DNA of 64,000 nucleotides from Fictibacillus phosphorivorans (lineage in GTDB: Bacteria > Bacillota > Bacilli > Bacillales > Fictibacillaceae). This document shows positions 1 to 10,063 of the stretch, in pieces. The notes under the pieces are model-generated. The model worked only from the letters and a program-made list of their open reading frames with translations, did no database searches and had not been told where the DNA came from. Positions within the stretch are counted from its first letter, which is position 1, and the number at the start of each line of letters is the position of its first letter. The stretch spans positions 372,001 to 436,000 of the forward strand of contig NZ_LRFC01000023.1 of NCBI RefSeq assembly GCF_001619875.1, written 5' to 3'. The position numbers and the translations under genes were made by a program.

Positions 1-3000
1 GAGAATGTTAGAAGTAAACAAAGAGCTTTTGGCTATACGTATGAAGATATTCATAAGTACTTGATTCCGGTTATAACAGAAGGTAAAGATCCGATCGGGT
101 CGATGGGTAATGACACACCACTCGCGGTATTATCAGATAACCCTCAATCTTTATTTAATTATTTCAAGCAATTATTTGCACAAGTGACAAACCCTCCGAT
201 CGATGCGATACGAGAGAAAGTTGTAACATCAACGATGACATTGCTCGGTGCTGAAGGAAACCTTCTTCATCCTGGTCCGCAAAACGCGAAGAGAATTCAG
301 TTGGACTCACCAGTTCTAACAACGAATGAATTTAACCAAATCAAGAACCTTACAATCTCTGACTTTAAAACGGCGGTTCTGCAAACTCTTTTTTCGGAAA
401 ATTTAGAAAGTGGATTAGAATCTTTATTTCAAAGTGCAGAAACGGCTATAGCTGATGGAGCGAGTCTATTAATCTTGTCAGATCGCGAAATGAGCCATAC
501 CCAAACGCCTATCCCTGCACTGCTTTCTGTAAGTTCATTGCACCATCACCTTGTAAAAAAAGGTTTACGAACAAAAGTTAGTTTAATAGTTGAATCTGGA
601 GAAGTAAGGGAAGTGCATCATTTTGCAAGCTTAATTGGATATGGAGCTGATGCAATCTATCCATATTTAACTTACAGAACATTAGAAGAAGCGATTCAAG
701 AAGAACATATCCATCTATCACTCACAAAAACGGTCGCTACTTATAAAAAGGGAATTACAGATGGAATAGTAAAAGTAATGTCTAAGATGGGAATCTCCAC
801 TGTACAAAGTTATCGTGGTGCTCAGATCTTTGAAGCAGTAGGAATTGGTAAAGAAGTGGTTGACCGTTACTTTCCTGCTACCGCTTCTCAAATCGATGGT
901 ATTACGTTGAATGAGATTGAAAAAGAAGCTAAATTACGTCATCTCCAAGGGTTTGTTGATACGATCGACGACTTATTAGATTCAGGAAGTGACTTTCAAT
1001 GGAGAAAATCAGGGGAACATCATGCCTTTAATCCAAAAACCATTCATACGTTACAATGGGCTTGCCGTAAAAATGATTATTCGTTATTCAAAACCTTTTC
1101 TAAACTTGCAGATGATGAGAGAACAACCTTCTTAAGAAACTTGTTCTCATTCAAACCAGAAACGAATCGAGTTCCGCTAGAAGAAGTTGAACCGGTTGAA
1201 GAGATCGTTAAACGTTTTAAAACAGGTGCTATGTCCTTTGGTTCATTAAGTCAAGAGGCACATGAATCACTCGCTATCGCAATGAATCGTCTTGGAGGAA
1301 AAAGCAACAGCGGAGAAGGCGGAGAAGATCCAGCTCGATTCATGCCAGACGAACTTGGCAACAACCGAAGAAGCAGCATCAAACAAGTGGCCTCTGGAAG
1401 ATTCGGTGTTAAAAGTCACTATTTAGTAAACGCTGATGAGCTCCAGATTAAAATGGCGCAAGGAGCTAAACCTGGTGAGGGCGGGCAGCTTCCAGGAAAT
1501 AAAGTATATCCATGGGTAGCTGATGTTCGAGGATCTACGCCAGGAGTAGGATTGATTTCACCTCCTCCACATCACGACATTTATTCGATTGAAGATATGG
1601 CTCAATTGATTCATGATCTTAAAAACGCTAACCGTGCTGCTAGAATCAGTGTAAAACTCGTTGCCAAATCAGGTGTTGGTACGATTGCAGCAGGTGTTGC
1701 TAAAGGTGCAGCAGATGTCATCGTAATCAGCGGATATGACGGAGGAACTGGAGCTTCTCCAAAAACGAGTATCAAGCATACGGGACTTCCGTGGGAATTA
1801 GGGCTAGCTGAAACTCATCAGACACTGATGCTTAATGGCCTTCGTGAACGTGTAACACTTGAGACAGATGGAAAACTGATGACAGGAAAAGATGTTGTTC
1901 TTGCCGCTTTATTGGGAGCAGAAGAATATGGATTCGCAACTGCGCCACTTGTCGTTTTAGGCTGTGTGATGATGCGTGCTTGTCACTTGGATACTTGTCC
2001 TGTAGGTGTTGCTACGCAGAGTCCCGAACTTAGAAAAAAATTCATGGGTGACCCTGACCATGTCGTAAATTACATGCGATTTGTAGCAGAGGAAATACGT
2101 GAAATCATGGCAGAACTCGGGTTTCGGACGATGGAAGAGATGGTAGGACGTACAGATGTACTAACGGTTGGAGAGAAGGCAAAAAGCCATTGGAAGGCAA
2201 AGCATCTTGATCTTTCAAGACTTCTTTATCAGCCTGAAGGCGTTCGTACACGACAGACTTCTCAGAATCATAAAATCGAACACTCACTGGATATGAAGGA
2301 GATTCTGCCGCTGCTGAGTCCTGCATTAGAGAATCAGAAGCCTGTAGCATTAAATCTTTCAATTAAAAATACGAATCGGGTAACAGGTACAATCGCGGGA
2401 AGTGAGATTACAAAACGATATGGGGAAGCAGGACTTCCGGAAGATACAGTTACCCTTACTTTTACCGGATCAGCAGGTCAAAGTTTTGGGGCATTCATTC
2501 CACGAGGGATGACGATGTACCTGAATGGAGACAGCAATGATTACTTCGGTAAAGGGTTATCTGGAGGGAAGATGATCGTTGCTCCTCCAAAAAACTCTGA
2601 TTATTTGGCCGATGATAATACAATTGTTGGTAATGTAGCTTTTTATGGTGCAACGAGCGGAGAAGCATATATTAATGGCCTTGCAGGAGAAAGATTCGCA
2701 GTTAGAAACAGTGGTGCAAACATTGTTGTTGAAGGGATCGGAGACCATGGCTGTGAGTATATGACAGGCGGCCGAGTGGTCGTGTTAGGTAATGTAGGAA
2801 AGAACTTCGCTGCTGGTATGAGCGGTGGTATTGCATATATTTACACGCATCAGCCTCTGCTGTTTAAACGTTTATGCAACAAAGAGGGTATTGAATTTGA
2901 AAGATTGATTGATTTGGAAGAAACAGAATCTGTCAAACAACAAATCATTAATCATTATGCTTTTACACAAAGTGAAAAAGCTGCAGCGATTCTACAAAAT

Positions 3001-3189
3001 TGGAAAACGGCACAATCACATTTCGTAAAAGTGATTCCTAAAGATTACAAAGAAATGATTAAGAAAATTGATGAAGAGATAAAAGCCGGTTTTACGGAAC
3101 AAGAAGCGATCATGAATGCATTTGAAGCTGGATCTGCTCCTAAAAAGGCAGCAGGCAGACCTGGCCCAACTAAATTAATCTTGAAATGA
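1..3189 (+). CDS. gltB: Glutamate synthase (GOGAT) large subunit, 5'-truncated by the window edge
   Basis: Transfers the amide nitrogen of glutamine to 2-oxoglutarate to make glutamate; works with the small subunit encoded next. The reading frame is open from base 1, so about 1,062 C-terminal residues of a protein usually near 1,500 are present; the glutaminase domain lies mostly outside. Visible are the FMN/synthase domain ([23 protein letters not shown]), the 3Fe-4S cysteines in the pattern C-x5-C-x4-C ([12 protein letters not shown]), and the glycine-rich C-terminal beta-helix domain. A TTG at 61 is only an internal codon, because the frame continues upstream with GOGAT-like sequence. In B. 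subtilis nomenclature this subunit is gltA. The next gene starts 25 bases after the stop. Confidence 0.97.
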   Translation, partial: ENVRSKQRAFGYTYEDIHKYLIPVITEGKDPIGSMGNDTPLAVLSDNPQSLFNYFKQLFAQVTNPPIDAIREKVVTSTMTLLGAEGNLLHPGPQNAKRIQLDSPVLTTNEFNQIKNLTISDFKTAVLQTLFSENLESGLESLFQSAETAIADGASLLILSDREMSHTQTPIPALLSVSSLHHHLVKKGLRTKVSLIVESGEVREVHHFASLIGYGADAIYPYLTYRTLEEAIQEEHIHLSLTKTVATYKKGITDGIVKVMSKMGISTVQSYRGAQIFEAVGIGKEVVDRYFPATASQIDGITLNEIEKEAKLRHLQGFVDTIDDLLDSGSDFQWRKSGEHHAFNPKTIHTLQWACRKNDYSLFKTFSKLADDERTTFLRNLFSFKPETNRVPLEEVEPVEEIVKRFKTGAMSFGSLSQEAHESLAIAMNRLGGKSNSGEGGEDPARFMPDELGNNRRSSIKQVASGRFGVKSHYLVNADELQIKMAQGAKPGEGGQLPGNKVYPWVADVRGSTPGVGLISPPPHHDIYSIEDMAQLIHDLKNANRAARISVKLVAKSGVGTIAAGVAKGAADVIVISGYDGGTGASPKTSIKHTGLPWELGLAETHQTLMLNGLRERVTLETDGKLMTGKDVVLAALLGAEEYGFATAPLVVLGCVMMRACHLDTCPVGVATQSPELRKKFMGDPDHVVNYMRFVAEEIREIMAELGFRTMEEMVGRTDVLTVGEKAKSHWKAKHLDLSRLLYQPEGVRTRQTSQNHKIEHSLDMKEILPLLSPALENQKPVALNLSIKNTNRVTGTIAGSEITKRYGEAGLPEDTVTLTFTGSAGQSFGAFIPRGMTMYLNGDSNDYFGKGLSGGKMIVAPPKNSDYLADDNTIVGNVAFYGATSGEAYINGLAGERFAVRNSGANIVVEGIGDHGCEYMTGGRVVVLGNVGKNFAAGMSGGIAYIYTHQPLLFKRLCNKEGIEFERLIDLEETESVKQQIINHYAFTQSEKAAAILQNWKTAQSHFVKVIPKDYKEMIKKIDEEIKAGFTEQEAIMNAFEAGSAPKKAAGRPGPTKLILK

Positions 3190-3214
3190 GTTGAGATGAA
3201 AGGAGAGATTGAAT

Positions 3215-4693
3215 ATGGGTAAACCAACCGGATTTTTGGAATTCCCTCGTGAAGAAACGATAGAGAGAAAACCTCTCCACCGTCTTAAAGATTGGAAAGA
3301 ATACACTGAAAAACAGCCTGAAGATATGTTAAAAAGACAAGGTGCAAGATGTATGGATTGCGGGACACCTTTTTGTCATATCGGGCTTGAAATCAACGGG
3401 GCAGCTGCAGGCTGCCCCATTAACAATCTGATTCCTGAGTGGAATGATCTTGTTTATCGCGGAAAATGGAAAGAAGCCCTGGATCGTCTAATGAAAACAA
3501 ACAATTTTCCTGAGTTTACAGGACGGGTTTGCCCAGCACCTTGTGAAGGTTCATGTACGGTAGAACTTGCAGGACCCGCTGTAACCATTAAGAACATTGA
3601 AAGAGCGATCATTGACAAAGGATTTGAGAATGGCTGGATTCAACCTAGGATTCCAGAAAAAAGAACAGGGAAGAAAGTAGCGATCATTGGTTCAGGTCCA
3701 GCTGGACTTGCTGCAGCCGATCAATTAAACCAAGCAGGTCATTCTGTAACTGTTTACGAACGAGATGATAGAGCGGGCGGATTGTTAACATACGGAATCC
3801 CTAACATGAAGCTGGACAAAGAGATTGTGGAGAGAAGAATCACATTATTAAGACAAGAAGGCATTGACTTTGTTTTAAATACTGAAGTAGGAAAAGATAT
3901 AATGCCTGAAGAACTAAAATCTCAATATGATTCTATTATCCTTTGTACAGGTGCACAGAAACAAAGAGACTTGAAGCTCGAAGGAAGAGAGTCCAAAGGT
4001 GTGCACTTTGCCATGAACTATTTAACTCAGGCTACAAAAAGATTGTTGAACATTGAAGTGAATGAGCCTTTGATAGATGCAGAGGGAAAAGACGTAATTG
4101 TCATAGGCGGCGGAGATACAGGTGCTGACTGTGTAGCGACTGCCCTTCGTCAAAAGTGTAAGAGCGTTGTTCAATTCGGCAAACATCCGAAGCTCCCAAA
4201 TGCACGAAGCAATGCGAACATGTGGCCAGAACAGCCTAACATTTTTACAATGGACTACGCCTATGAAGAAGCTACGGCTCAATATGGCCACGATCCAAGA
4301 GAGTACTCTGTCCAAACAAAAAAAATAGTATCTGATGCTGAGGGAAATTTAAAAGAACTTCATACCATTCAAATGAAAAGAACATCAGATGACCAAGGTA
4401 ATATTGTCTTTGAAGAGATCCCTGGATCCGAAAAAGTATGGCCGGCAGATCTTGTTTTTATTGCCATTGGTTTTGAGGGTACTGAACAGCCCGTTTTAAA
4501 AAAATTTGGTGTTGAAACTAAGAACAATAAAGTAGATGCCAAGCATGGAGACTATAAAACAAACGTAGAGGGAATATTTGCAGCTGGTGATTCTAGACGT
4601 GGTCAAAGTCTGATCGTTTGGGCAATTCAAGAAGGGCGTGACTGTGCTCGTCAAGTAGATCAATCATTGATGGGAAGTACGGTTTTGCCTTAA
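3215..4693 (+). CDS. gltD: Glutamate synthase small subunit
   Basis: FAD/NADPH-dependent subunit that feeds electrons to the large subunit. The N-terminus carries the cysteine-rich ferredoxin-like region (CMDCGTPFC, then CPINNLIPEW), followed by the FAD-binding GSGPAGL motif near residue 160, the NADPH site (IGGGDTGADC) near residue 300 and the C-terminal FAD motif (GIFAAGDSRRGQSLIVWA). At 492 residues it has full family length. I start at ATG 3215 because the AGGAGAG site at 3201-3207 is 7 bases upstream; a TTG at 3209 is only one base from that site. It forms an operon with the large subunit and is gltB in B. subtilis nomenclature. Confidence 0.97.
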   Translation: MGKPTGFLEFPREETIERKPLHRLKDWKEYTEKQPEDMLKRQGARCMDCGTPFCHIGLEINGAAAGCPINNLIPEWNDLVYRGKWKEALDRLMKTNNFPEFTGRVCPAPCEGSCTVELAGPAVTIKNIERAIIDKGFENGWIQPRIPEKRTGKKVAIIGSGPAGLAAADQLNQAGHSVTVYERDDRAGGLLTYGIPNMKLDKEIVERRITLLRQEGIDFVLNTEVGKDIMPEELKSQYDSIILCTGAQKQRDLKLEGRESKGVHFAMNYLTQATKRLLNIEVNEPLIDAEGKDVIVIGGGDTGADCVATALRQKCKSVVQFGKHPKLPNARSNANMWPEQPNIFTMDYAYEEATAQYGHDPREYSVQTKKIVSDAEGNLKELHTIQMKRTSDDQGNIVFEEIPGSEKVWPADLVFIAIGFEGTEQPVLKKFGVETKNNKVDAKHGDYKTNVEGIFAAGDSRRGQSLIVWAIQEGRDCARQVDQSLMGSTVLP

Positions 4694-4802
4694 TGCTTTT
4701 TTCCATGCTACAATAAACTCCAAAAGCCACATGCTGTTCAATTATGATAAAATAAGGCTTGGTTATTAAAAAATAATTTATGTATTCATAAGGAGTAGAA
4801 GC

Positions 4803-5732
4803 ATGGAAAAAGTACTTATCTTTGGACACAAAAATCCAGATACTGACACGATTACTTCAGCGATCGTATATGCTGATCTGAAGTCTAAATTAGGACAAAA
4901 TGTAGAAGCAATCCGCCTTGGAGAAATTAACGGTGAAACGAAGTACGCATTAGAATACTTTAAAGCTGATCTTCCACGTCTAGTTGAACATGTTTCAGAT
5001 GAAACAAAATCGGTCATTTTAGTTGACCATAATGAGCGTCAGCAAAGTGCGAACGATATCGACAAAGTCCGAGTACTAGAGGTCATTGATCATCACCGCA
5101 TCGCAAACTTTGAAACAAGCGATCCTCTTTATTACCGTGCAGAGCCTGTTGGGTGTACGGCAACCATCTTGAACAAGATGTACAAAGAAAAAGGCGTTGA
5201 GGTAGAAAAGAACATCGCTGGTCTTATGCTTTCTGCGATAATATCGGATTCTCTTTTATTCAAATCACCGACTTGTACAGAAGAGGATGTTGAAGCAGCA
5301 CGTGAACTTGCTGAAATTGCAGGCGTAGATGCTGAGACTTACGGTCTTGAAATGCTTAAAGCAGGTGCTGACTTAAGCGATAAATCAGTTGATGAACTTA
5401 TCTCACTAGATGCTAAAGAATTCAATATTGGTGCAAGTAAAGTTGAGGTAGCACAAGTAAATACCGTTGATGCTAGTGATGTATTAAAGCATCAAGCTGA
5501 ACTTGAAAATGCCATTACAAAAGTTATTGATGAAAAAGGTTTAGATCTGTTCATGTTTGTTGTTACAGATATTCTAACAAATGACTCAACAGCTCTTGCC
5601 CTTGGAAAAAGAGCACAATCTGTTGAAGATGCATACAACGTGAAGTTAGAGAACAACACAGCGATCCTTAAAGGCGTTGTTTCTCGCAAAAAACAAATCG
5701 TACCTGTACTAACGGAGACAATGAGCAAATAA
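4803..5732 (+). CDS. ppaC: Manganese-dependent inorganic pyrophosphatase (family II, DHH)
   Basis: Cytoplasmic enzyme hydrolysing pyrophosphate to two phosphates. At 309 residues it has the length of B. subtilis PpaC, and the known metal ligands fall at matching positions: His9, Asp13 and Asp15 in [10 protein letters not shown], Asp75 in VDHNERQ, His97 in the DHH motif VIDHHRI, and Asp149 in ISDSLLF. The C-terminal substrate-binding SRKKQ motif is present. AAGGAG at 4790-4795 precedes the ATG. It appears monocistronic, with a terminator directly after. Confidence 0.96.
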   Translation: MEKVLIFGHKNPDTDTITSAIVYADLKSKLGQNVEAIRLGEINGETKYALEYFKADLPRLVEHVSDETKSVILVDHNERQQSANDIDKVRVLEVIDHHRIANFETSDPLYYRAEPVGCTATILNKMYKEKGVEVEKNIAGLMLSAIISDSLLFKSPTCTEEDVEAARELAEIAGVDAETYGLEMLKAGADLSDKSVDELISLDAKEFNIGASKVEVAQVNTVDASDVLKHQAELENAITKVIDEKGLDLFMFVVTDILTNDSTALALGKRAQSVEDAYNVKLENNTAILKGVVSRKKQIVPVLTETMSK

Positions 5733-5744
5733 TCGTTGGCTGTA

Positions 5745-5779
5745 AAGGGCAAAACCATTTTTAGGTTTAGCCCTTTTTT
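5745..5779 (+). terminator. Intrinsic terminator after ppaC
   Basis: A stem of AAGGGC plus AACC pairs with GGTT plus GCCCTT around a short AT loop, followed by a run of T. Confidence 0.85.
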
Positions 5780-5820
5780 AGCTTCAGGCTGCTCGTATTC
5801 AAAGGGTTCCTTCAAAACGG

Positions 5821-5848
5821 TTGACAATTTTAACGAGCCTGCTATTAT
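5821..5848 (+). promoter_or_regulatory. SigA-type promoter of the thiamine operon
   Basis: TTGACA at 5821-5826 and TATTAT at 5843-5848 with a 16-base spacer. The expected transcript start near 5855 lies about 25 bases ahead of the TPP aptamer. Confidence 0.75.
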
Positions 5849-5878
5849 TTAAAACATGATAACAACTTAATACTAAAA

Positions 5879-5970
5879 CCACTAGGGGTGCCTTTCATAA
5901 GGCTGAGATCGAAGTGTGACTTTGAGACTCTTAGAACCTGATCTGGATTATACCAGCGTAGGGAAGTGGT
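5879..5970 (+). ncRNA. TPP riboswitch (thi box) aptamer
   Basis: The conserved thi-box elements are present in order: GGGGTGCC, GGCTGAGA, ACCTGATCTGGAT and ACCAGCGTAGGGAAG. P1 is closed by ACCACT (5879-5884) and AGTGGT (5965-5970). It senses thiamine pyrophosphate. It precedes a terminator and the tenA-ykoEDC operon, so ligand binding should switch these genes off. Confidence 0.97.
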
Positions 5971-6010
5971 GTTGCGGAGCTTTATACATAATGTACTGTT
6001 CTCCATATAC

Positions 6011-6041
6011 AACCACTTTCTCTATTGAAAGTGGTTTTTTT
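6011..6041 (+). terminator. TPP riboswitch expression-platform terminator
   Basis: AACCACTTTC (6011-6020) pairs perfectly with GAAAGTGGTT (6027-6036), followed by T residues. Its left arm can instead pair with the 3' strand of P1 (GAAGTGGT, 5963-5970), which would act as the antiterminator when TPP is absent. Confidence 0.93.
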
Positions 6042-6107
6042 ATTGAGTTCTTATCTAAAAGATTATTGCTTTAAAGTCAATCACTTACAATAACAAGGAG
6101 GATCCAC

Positions 6108-6821
6108 ATGAAAAAATTTACCGAACACTTACGAGAGAAAGCCCATTCTGTCTGGGAAGCCAATCTTCATCATCCCTTTGTAAAAGGAATTGCAGATGGA
6201 AACCTGCCATTAGTAAACTTTACATATTATGTCTTGCAAGATTCCTATTATTTATCTCATTTTGCTAGAGTTCAAGCCATGGCAGCTGCGAGAGCTGAAG
6301 ATCTATATACGACTTCAAGAATGGCGGCTCATGCGCAAGGAACCAATGATGCAGAATTAGCGCTTCACGAAACATTTATGAAACAACTGCAGATTACAGA
6401 CGAAGAATTAGCAAATTTCGAACCTGCTCCAACTGCGTACCATTATACATCTCATCTATACCGAGTCGCAGAGTCAGGTAGTTTAGGAGAAATAATTGCA
6501 GCTATTCTACCATGTTATTGGATTTATCAAGAAATCGGTAAAAGGTTTAAAGAAGCAACACCACAGGAACCGATTTATCAAGAGTGGATTGCAGCTTATG
6601 GTGGTGAGTGGTTTTCGCAACTCGTGCAAGAACAGATTTTTCGGTTGGATGAACTAGCAGATAAAGCTAGTGAATCGGAAAAGAATAAAATGACTCGCCA
6701 TTTCTTAATCAGCTGTGAGTACGAATATTTATTTTGGGAAATGGCTTATACATTGGAAAAATGGCCTGTTTCATACGGCACTTTTGCCACCAAAGTCGGG
6801 AGGGAAACAAGAAATGTCTAA
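6108..6821 (+). CDS. tenA: Aminopyrimidine aminohydrolase TenA (thiaminase II)
   Basis: Salvages thiamine breakdown products by hydrolysing aminopyrimidines to hydroxymethylpyrimidine (HMP). The 237-residue protein is all-helical TenA type, and the catalytic residues known from B. subtilis TenA are in place: Asp45 (LQDSYYL), Cys136 (ILPCYWIY) and Glu206 (ISCEYE). AAGGAGG precedes the ATG. It is the first gene after the TPP riboswitch and overlaps ykoE by 8 bases, so recovered HMP is linked to the pyrimidine uptake system encoded next. In B. subtilis the first gene of the corresponding operon is ykoF instead. Confidence 0.95.
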   Translation: MKKFTEHLREKAHSVWEANLHHPFVKGIADGNLPLVNFTYYVLQDSYYLSHFARVQAMAAARAEDLYTTSRMAAHAQGTNDAELALHETFMKQLQITDEELANFEPAPTAYHYTSHLYRVAESGSLGEIIAAILPCYWIYQEIGKRFKEATPQEPIYQEWIAAYGGEWFSQLVQEQIFRLDELADKASESEKNKMTRHFLISCEYEYLFWEMAYTLEKWPVSYGTFATKVGRETRNV

Positions 6822-7395
6822 GAGGCTAAAGTTAACTGATATTTTAGTAACCATTGTCATATCCATTGGCTTTGGAATTATTTATAAGATTTGGGGACCT
6901 CTTTATTATGCTGTTAAACCTTTAGGGCTTCATATTGATCAATTAATCTATGGTATGTGGTTTATGGCTGCAACTGTAGCATTCCTAATCATTCGAAAAC
7001 CAGGGGTCGCTCTTTTAGCAGAAATTGCCGCATCCTCAGGAGAGTTTTTAATGGGGTCTGAATTCGGTCTAGAAGTATTACTATACGGTGTTGTTCAAGG
7101 TTTATTTGCTGAAATAGTCTTAATGGCATTTCGCTATAAGAGGTTTGATCTATTTGTCATTTCTCTCGCCGCAATTAGCGCTTGTGCGGGGTCTTTCATC
7201 TTAGACTTTTACAAAGGGTATGTTGGAGATCTATCTACATGGAATCTTATACTATTTATTGCATTCAGGCTGATAGGTTCAATCGTTTTCACAGGGGTAT
7301 TTGCTGTTTCCATTACGAAAACATTAGAAGCAACAGGAGTTACTAAACTTGTTCGTCCCTCATCAAAGAAAGATTATGAAGCTCTAAATAGATGA
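6814..7395 (+). CDS. ykoE: ECF transporter S component, thiamine/HMP type
   Basis: Substrate-binding membrane subunit of an energy-coupling-factor transporter, predicted for thiamine or HMP. It is 193 residues with about five or six hydrophobic segments and the YkoE-like stretch SSGEFLMGSEFG. I start at ATG 6814, with a GGGAGGG site 8 bases upstream inside the tenA end; longer starts would read through tenA coding sequence. It is translationally coupled to tenA (8-base overlap), and ykoD follows after 14 bases. Confidence 0.92.
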   Translation: MSKRLKLTDILVTIVISIGFGIIYKIWGPLYYAVKPLGLHIDQLIYGMWFMAATVAFLIIRKPGVALLAEIAASSGEFLMGSEFGLEVLLYGVVQGLFAEIVLMAFRYKRFDLFVISLAAISACAGSFILDFYKGYVGDLSTWNLILFIAFRLIGSIVFTGVFAVSITKTLEATGVTKLVRPSSKKDYEALNR

Positions 7396-7409
7396 TTGAG
7401 GTGATATAA

Positions 7410-8861
7410 ATGGACACAGTGTCCTCTCTGAAAAACTTAAGATTAAAGTTTCCTGGTGAAGATGGCTTGCTTTTTAAAGACTTAAATTTATCGTTTAAGA
7501 AAGGTGAAAAAGTTCTATTACTAGGACCTTCGGGATGTGGTAAATCCACTCTCCTGCAAGTTCTTTCTGGAATTATCCCTCGATCAGTTGAAATTCCTAT
7601 TAAGTTTGACAGTATACAAATTCCTGATAAATGGGGGTTTATTTTTCAAGATCCTGAGACACAGTTTTGTATGCCATATGTTGATGAAGAGATCGCGTTT
7701 GTATTGGAGAACTTACAGGTTCCAAGGCATGAGATGCCAAGCAGGATAGAGGAGTTATTGAATGAAGTAGGTTTGCATTTGAAGGATATCCACACACCCA
7801 TTCAAAACCTTTCAGGCGGAATGAAACAGCGTTTAGCCATTGCATCTGTATTAGCGCTGGATCCTGACGTTATTTTTTTTGACGAACCTACTTCACTAAT
7901 TGATGAAAGTGGAACTGAACAAATATGGGAAACGGTAAAAAAAATAGGCGAGGATAAAACGTTAATTATCGTGGAGCACAAAATTGAACAGATCATCGAT
8001 TTTGTTAACCGTACGATTGTTTTTACTCCTGATGGAGAAATTCTAGCCGATGGGGATTCTTTCAGCATCTTTTCACATTACAAAGAGAAACTTAAACAGT
8101 ATGGCATTTGGTATCCTGGTGCCTGGAGCGAATATAAAAAGGAAAGTTCCTCCATTATCGAGAGTAAGCAACAAACCTCACTATATCTTGATAACTTTAA
8201 AGGGTATCGTAACAAGGAATTAAAAATATCGTTAGGAAGTACAAGCGTTCATTCTGGCGAGTGGATCATGGTGGTTGGTGAGAATGGAGCAGGCAAGAGT
8301 ACATTGTTATTATCACTGATGCAGCTAATAAAAAGTTCCGGCAGCTATCAAATTAATAATTTGACGATTAAAAAAATCAATGATTTGTACGGCTTGGCTT
8401 ATCTTGTATTCCAAAACCCAGAGTATCAATTTTTAACAAATTCGGTATACGATGAAATGACATATGGAACTGAGCAAAATCCAGAAAATATAGCTAAAGC
8501 AGAAGAGATCTTAACTACCTTTGGGCTTACAGGAAAGGAAAAGCATCATCCGTTTCAACTATCTATCGGACAAAAAAGAAAGCTAAGTGTCGCTTCTGCA
8601 TTCATTCAACAACCAAAGGTAATATTGCTTGATGAACCAACATTCGGGCAAGATTTAATAAACACGTTTAAGATGCTAGAATGGCTGGAAAACAAAAGGC
8701 AAGAAGGAAGCATGATCATTATGGTGACACATGATTCCCAAATACTTAAGCATTTTGCAACACGAGTATGGGAAGTGAAGAAAGGCGAGTTAGTCAATGA
8801 TCGCAAGGTTTCTAACTGTATGTGGTCTAAAGAGGAGCGCTTATATGAACACATTTTTTAA
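7410..8861 (+). CDS. ykoD: ECF transporter double ATPase
   Basis: Energises the YkoE/YkoC transporter. The 483 residues hold two fused ABC domains. The first has Walker A GPSGCGKST (39-47), signature LSGGMKQR (134-141) and Walker B FFDEP (156-160). The second has Walker A GENGAGKST (290-298), a changed signature LSIGQKRK (384-391) where LSGGQ is usual, and Walker B LLDEP (406-410). The 3' end overlaps ykoC by 17 bases. Two ATPase domains on one chain are normal for the Yko group. Confidence 0.95.
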   Translation: MDTVSSLKNLRLKFPGEDGLLFKDLNLSFKKGEKVLLLGPSGCGKSTLLQVLSGIIPRSVEIPIKFDSIQIPDKWGFIFQDPETQFCMPYVDEEIAFVLENLQVPRHEMPSRIEELLNEVGLHLKDIHTPIQNLSGGMKQRLAIASVLALDPDVIFFDEPTSLIDESGTEQIWETVKKIGEDKTLIIVEHKIEQIIDFVNRTIVFTPDGEILADGDSFSIFSHYKEKLKQYGIWYPGAWSEYKKESSSIIESKQQTSLYLDNFKGYRNKELKISLGSTSVHSGEWIMVVGENGAGKSTLLLSLMQLIKSSGSYQINNLTIKKINDLYGLAYLVFQNPEYQFLTNSVYDEMTYGTEQNPENIAKAEEILTTFGLTGKEKHHPFQLSIGQKRKLSVASAFIQQPKVILLDEPTFGQDLINTFKMLEWLENKRQEGSMIIMVTHDSQILKHFATRVWEVKKGELVNDRKVSNCMWSKEERLYEHIF

Positions 8862-9624
8862 CTGTAAAGAGACCTGGCTGCATAAAACTAATCCTTCTTT
8901 AAAACTAATAATCTTGTTGTGTCTATTTGTTTTTGCCATCACCATTCATCAGCTTCATTTTATGATACTATTCACACTTGTCATAGCACTGTTGTTTCTT
9001 TTTGGTACAGGATACTCCTATAAGCATATCTTTTTATTGTTAATTCCTTTTTTATTTATTTTTTTATCTACATCAACATCTATGATTTTGTTTGGTAAAG
9101 GTGAAACCACGCTATTCAAATGGGCGTACGTGCATATAACCAAGGAGAGCTTAATTCGGGGGATACATATAGGGTGTAGAGCTCTGTCATTTGCAATGCT
9201 GAGTTTAACTTTTGCATTAACAACACAACCTGTTAAACTTTTTTATTCTTTGATGCAGCAGCTTAAACTATCTCCAAAGTATGCCTATACCTTTATGGCG
9301 GCTATACGATTAATTCCAATTATGATAGAAGAATTGCAAACCATACGCAATGCGCAAAAAGTAAGAGGTGTTCAAGGACAAAGGAACCTGTTTAAAAGGA
9401 TGAATATCCTAATGATTCCTTTGTTGTCACAAAGTATTCGCCGTGCACATCGCATTGCAGTTGCGATGGAAGCAAAAAGGTTTGATGCAAGTAAAAAGAG
9501 AACCTTTTTTTATGAAATAGGGTTCTCTAAGTTCGATATTTTTTTTGCAAGTTATTTTCTAATTATGTTCACGGTTGCTTACCTATTCTCCATACATTTC
9601 CATATTTCCCGATACAGATGTTAG
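8845..9624 (+). CDS. ykoC: ECF transporter T (transmembrane coupling) component
   Basis: Membrane subunit coupling the ATPases to the S component. It is 259 residues with several membrane segments and the two arginine-containing cytoplasmic coupling helices typical of EcfT (QKVRGVQGQ and AMEAKRFDA). I start at ATG 8845 because AGAGGAG at 8831-8837 is at good spacing; earlier in-frame starts lie within ykoD without a site. Last gene of the TPP-controlled operon, followed by a terminator. Confidence 0.93.
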   Translation: MNTFFNCKETWLHKTNPSLKLIILLCLFVFAITIHQLHFMILFTLVIALLFLFGTGYSYKHIFLLLIPFLFIFLSTSTSMILFGKGETTLFKWAYVHITKESLIRGIHIGCRALSFAMLSLTFALTTQPVKLFYSLMQQLKLSPKYAYTFMAAIRLIPIMIEELQTIRNAQKVRGVQGQRNLFKRMNILMIPLLSQSIRRAHRIAVAMEAKRFDASKKRTFFYEIGFSKFDIFFASYFLIMFTVAYLFSIHFHISRYRC

Positions 9625-9638
9625 ATTTTAAGCAGATC

Positions 9639-9673
9639 AAGAAGTCTGAATTTATTCCAGGCTTCTTTTATTT
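9639..9673 (+). terminator. Intrinsic terminator after ykoC
   Basis: AAGAAGTCTG pairs with CAGGCTTCTT (one mismatch), then TTTATTTT. It overlaps the 3' end of the convergent gene at 9668. Confidence 0.8.
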
Positions 9674-9967
9674 TAATATGGTCATATTGTCTTTTTGTTT
9701 TATTATGACTGTATAATGATTTTCTTTTATCTTTTTATATATGGAATAAGGCACCACTAACTCTGTACCGTCAGAAAATTTAATTTTATGACTCGGCTGT
9801 GTAACAAGAAAAGTACCTATATCATTAGTCAGCTCTATATTCTTTTTTTCAATCACATAACCTCGATATTCATCAACCTCAAATTCTTTTTCTAAATACC
9901 CAGACCAAGCAAAAAAGAGTAAAGATCCAGAAACAAAAGTGCAGAGTATAGAAACCATTTTTAGCAT
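9668..9967 (-). CDS. Small membrane-anchored or secreted protein of unknown function
   Basis: I do not recognise a family. The 99-residue product has one N-terminal hydrophobic segment (about residues 4-22, possible uncleaved signal) followed by a charged, beta-rich outer part with the stretch KIKFSDGTELVVPY. I start at ATG 9967 because AGAGGTGAT lies just upstream; an in-frame GTG at 9976 is part of that site. It is on the same strand as the DUF2238 gene, 97 bases downstream of it, and converges with ykoC. Confidence 0.6.
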   Translation of the reverse strand: MLKMVSILCTFVSGSLLFFAWSGYLEKEFEVDEYRGYVIEKKNIELTNDIGTFLVTQPSHKIKFSDGTELVVPYSIYKKIKENHYTVIIKQKDNMTILK

Positions 9968-10063
9968 GAAAATCACCTCTGTCTATTGTTAGTCAAAGAG
10001 CTAAAATTTATAGAAGAGGGAAATCACGGAAGAAGGGTTTACAATATAATGATCTAATATAAT

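Noticed and set aside
2105-2748. Open frames on the minus strand inside the GOGAT gene
   Set aside because: They lie opposite a strongly conserved coding region, have no ribosome sites and read as no known protein.
7537-8068. Short alternative frames inside ykoD on both strands
   Set aside because: Shadow frames of an intact ABC ATPase gene without start signals.
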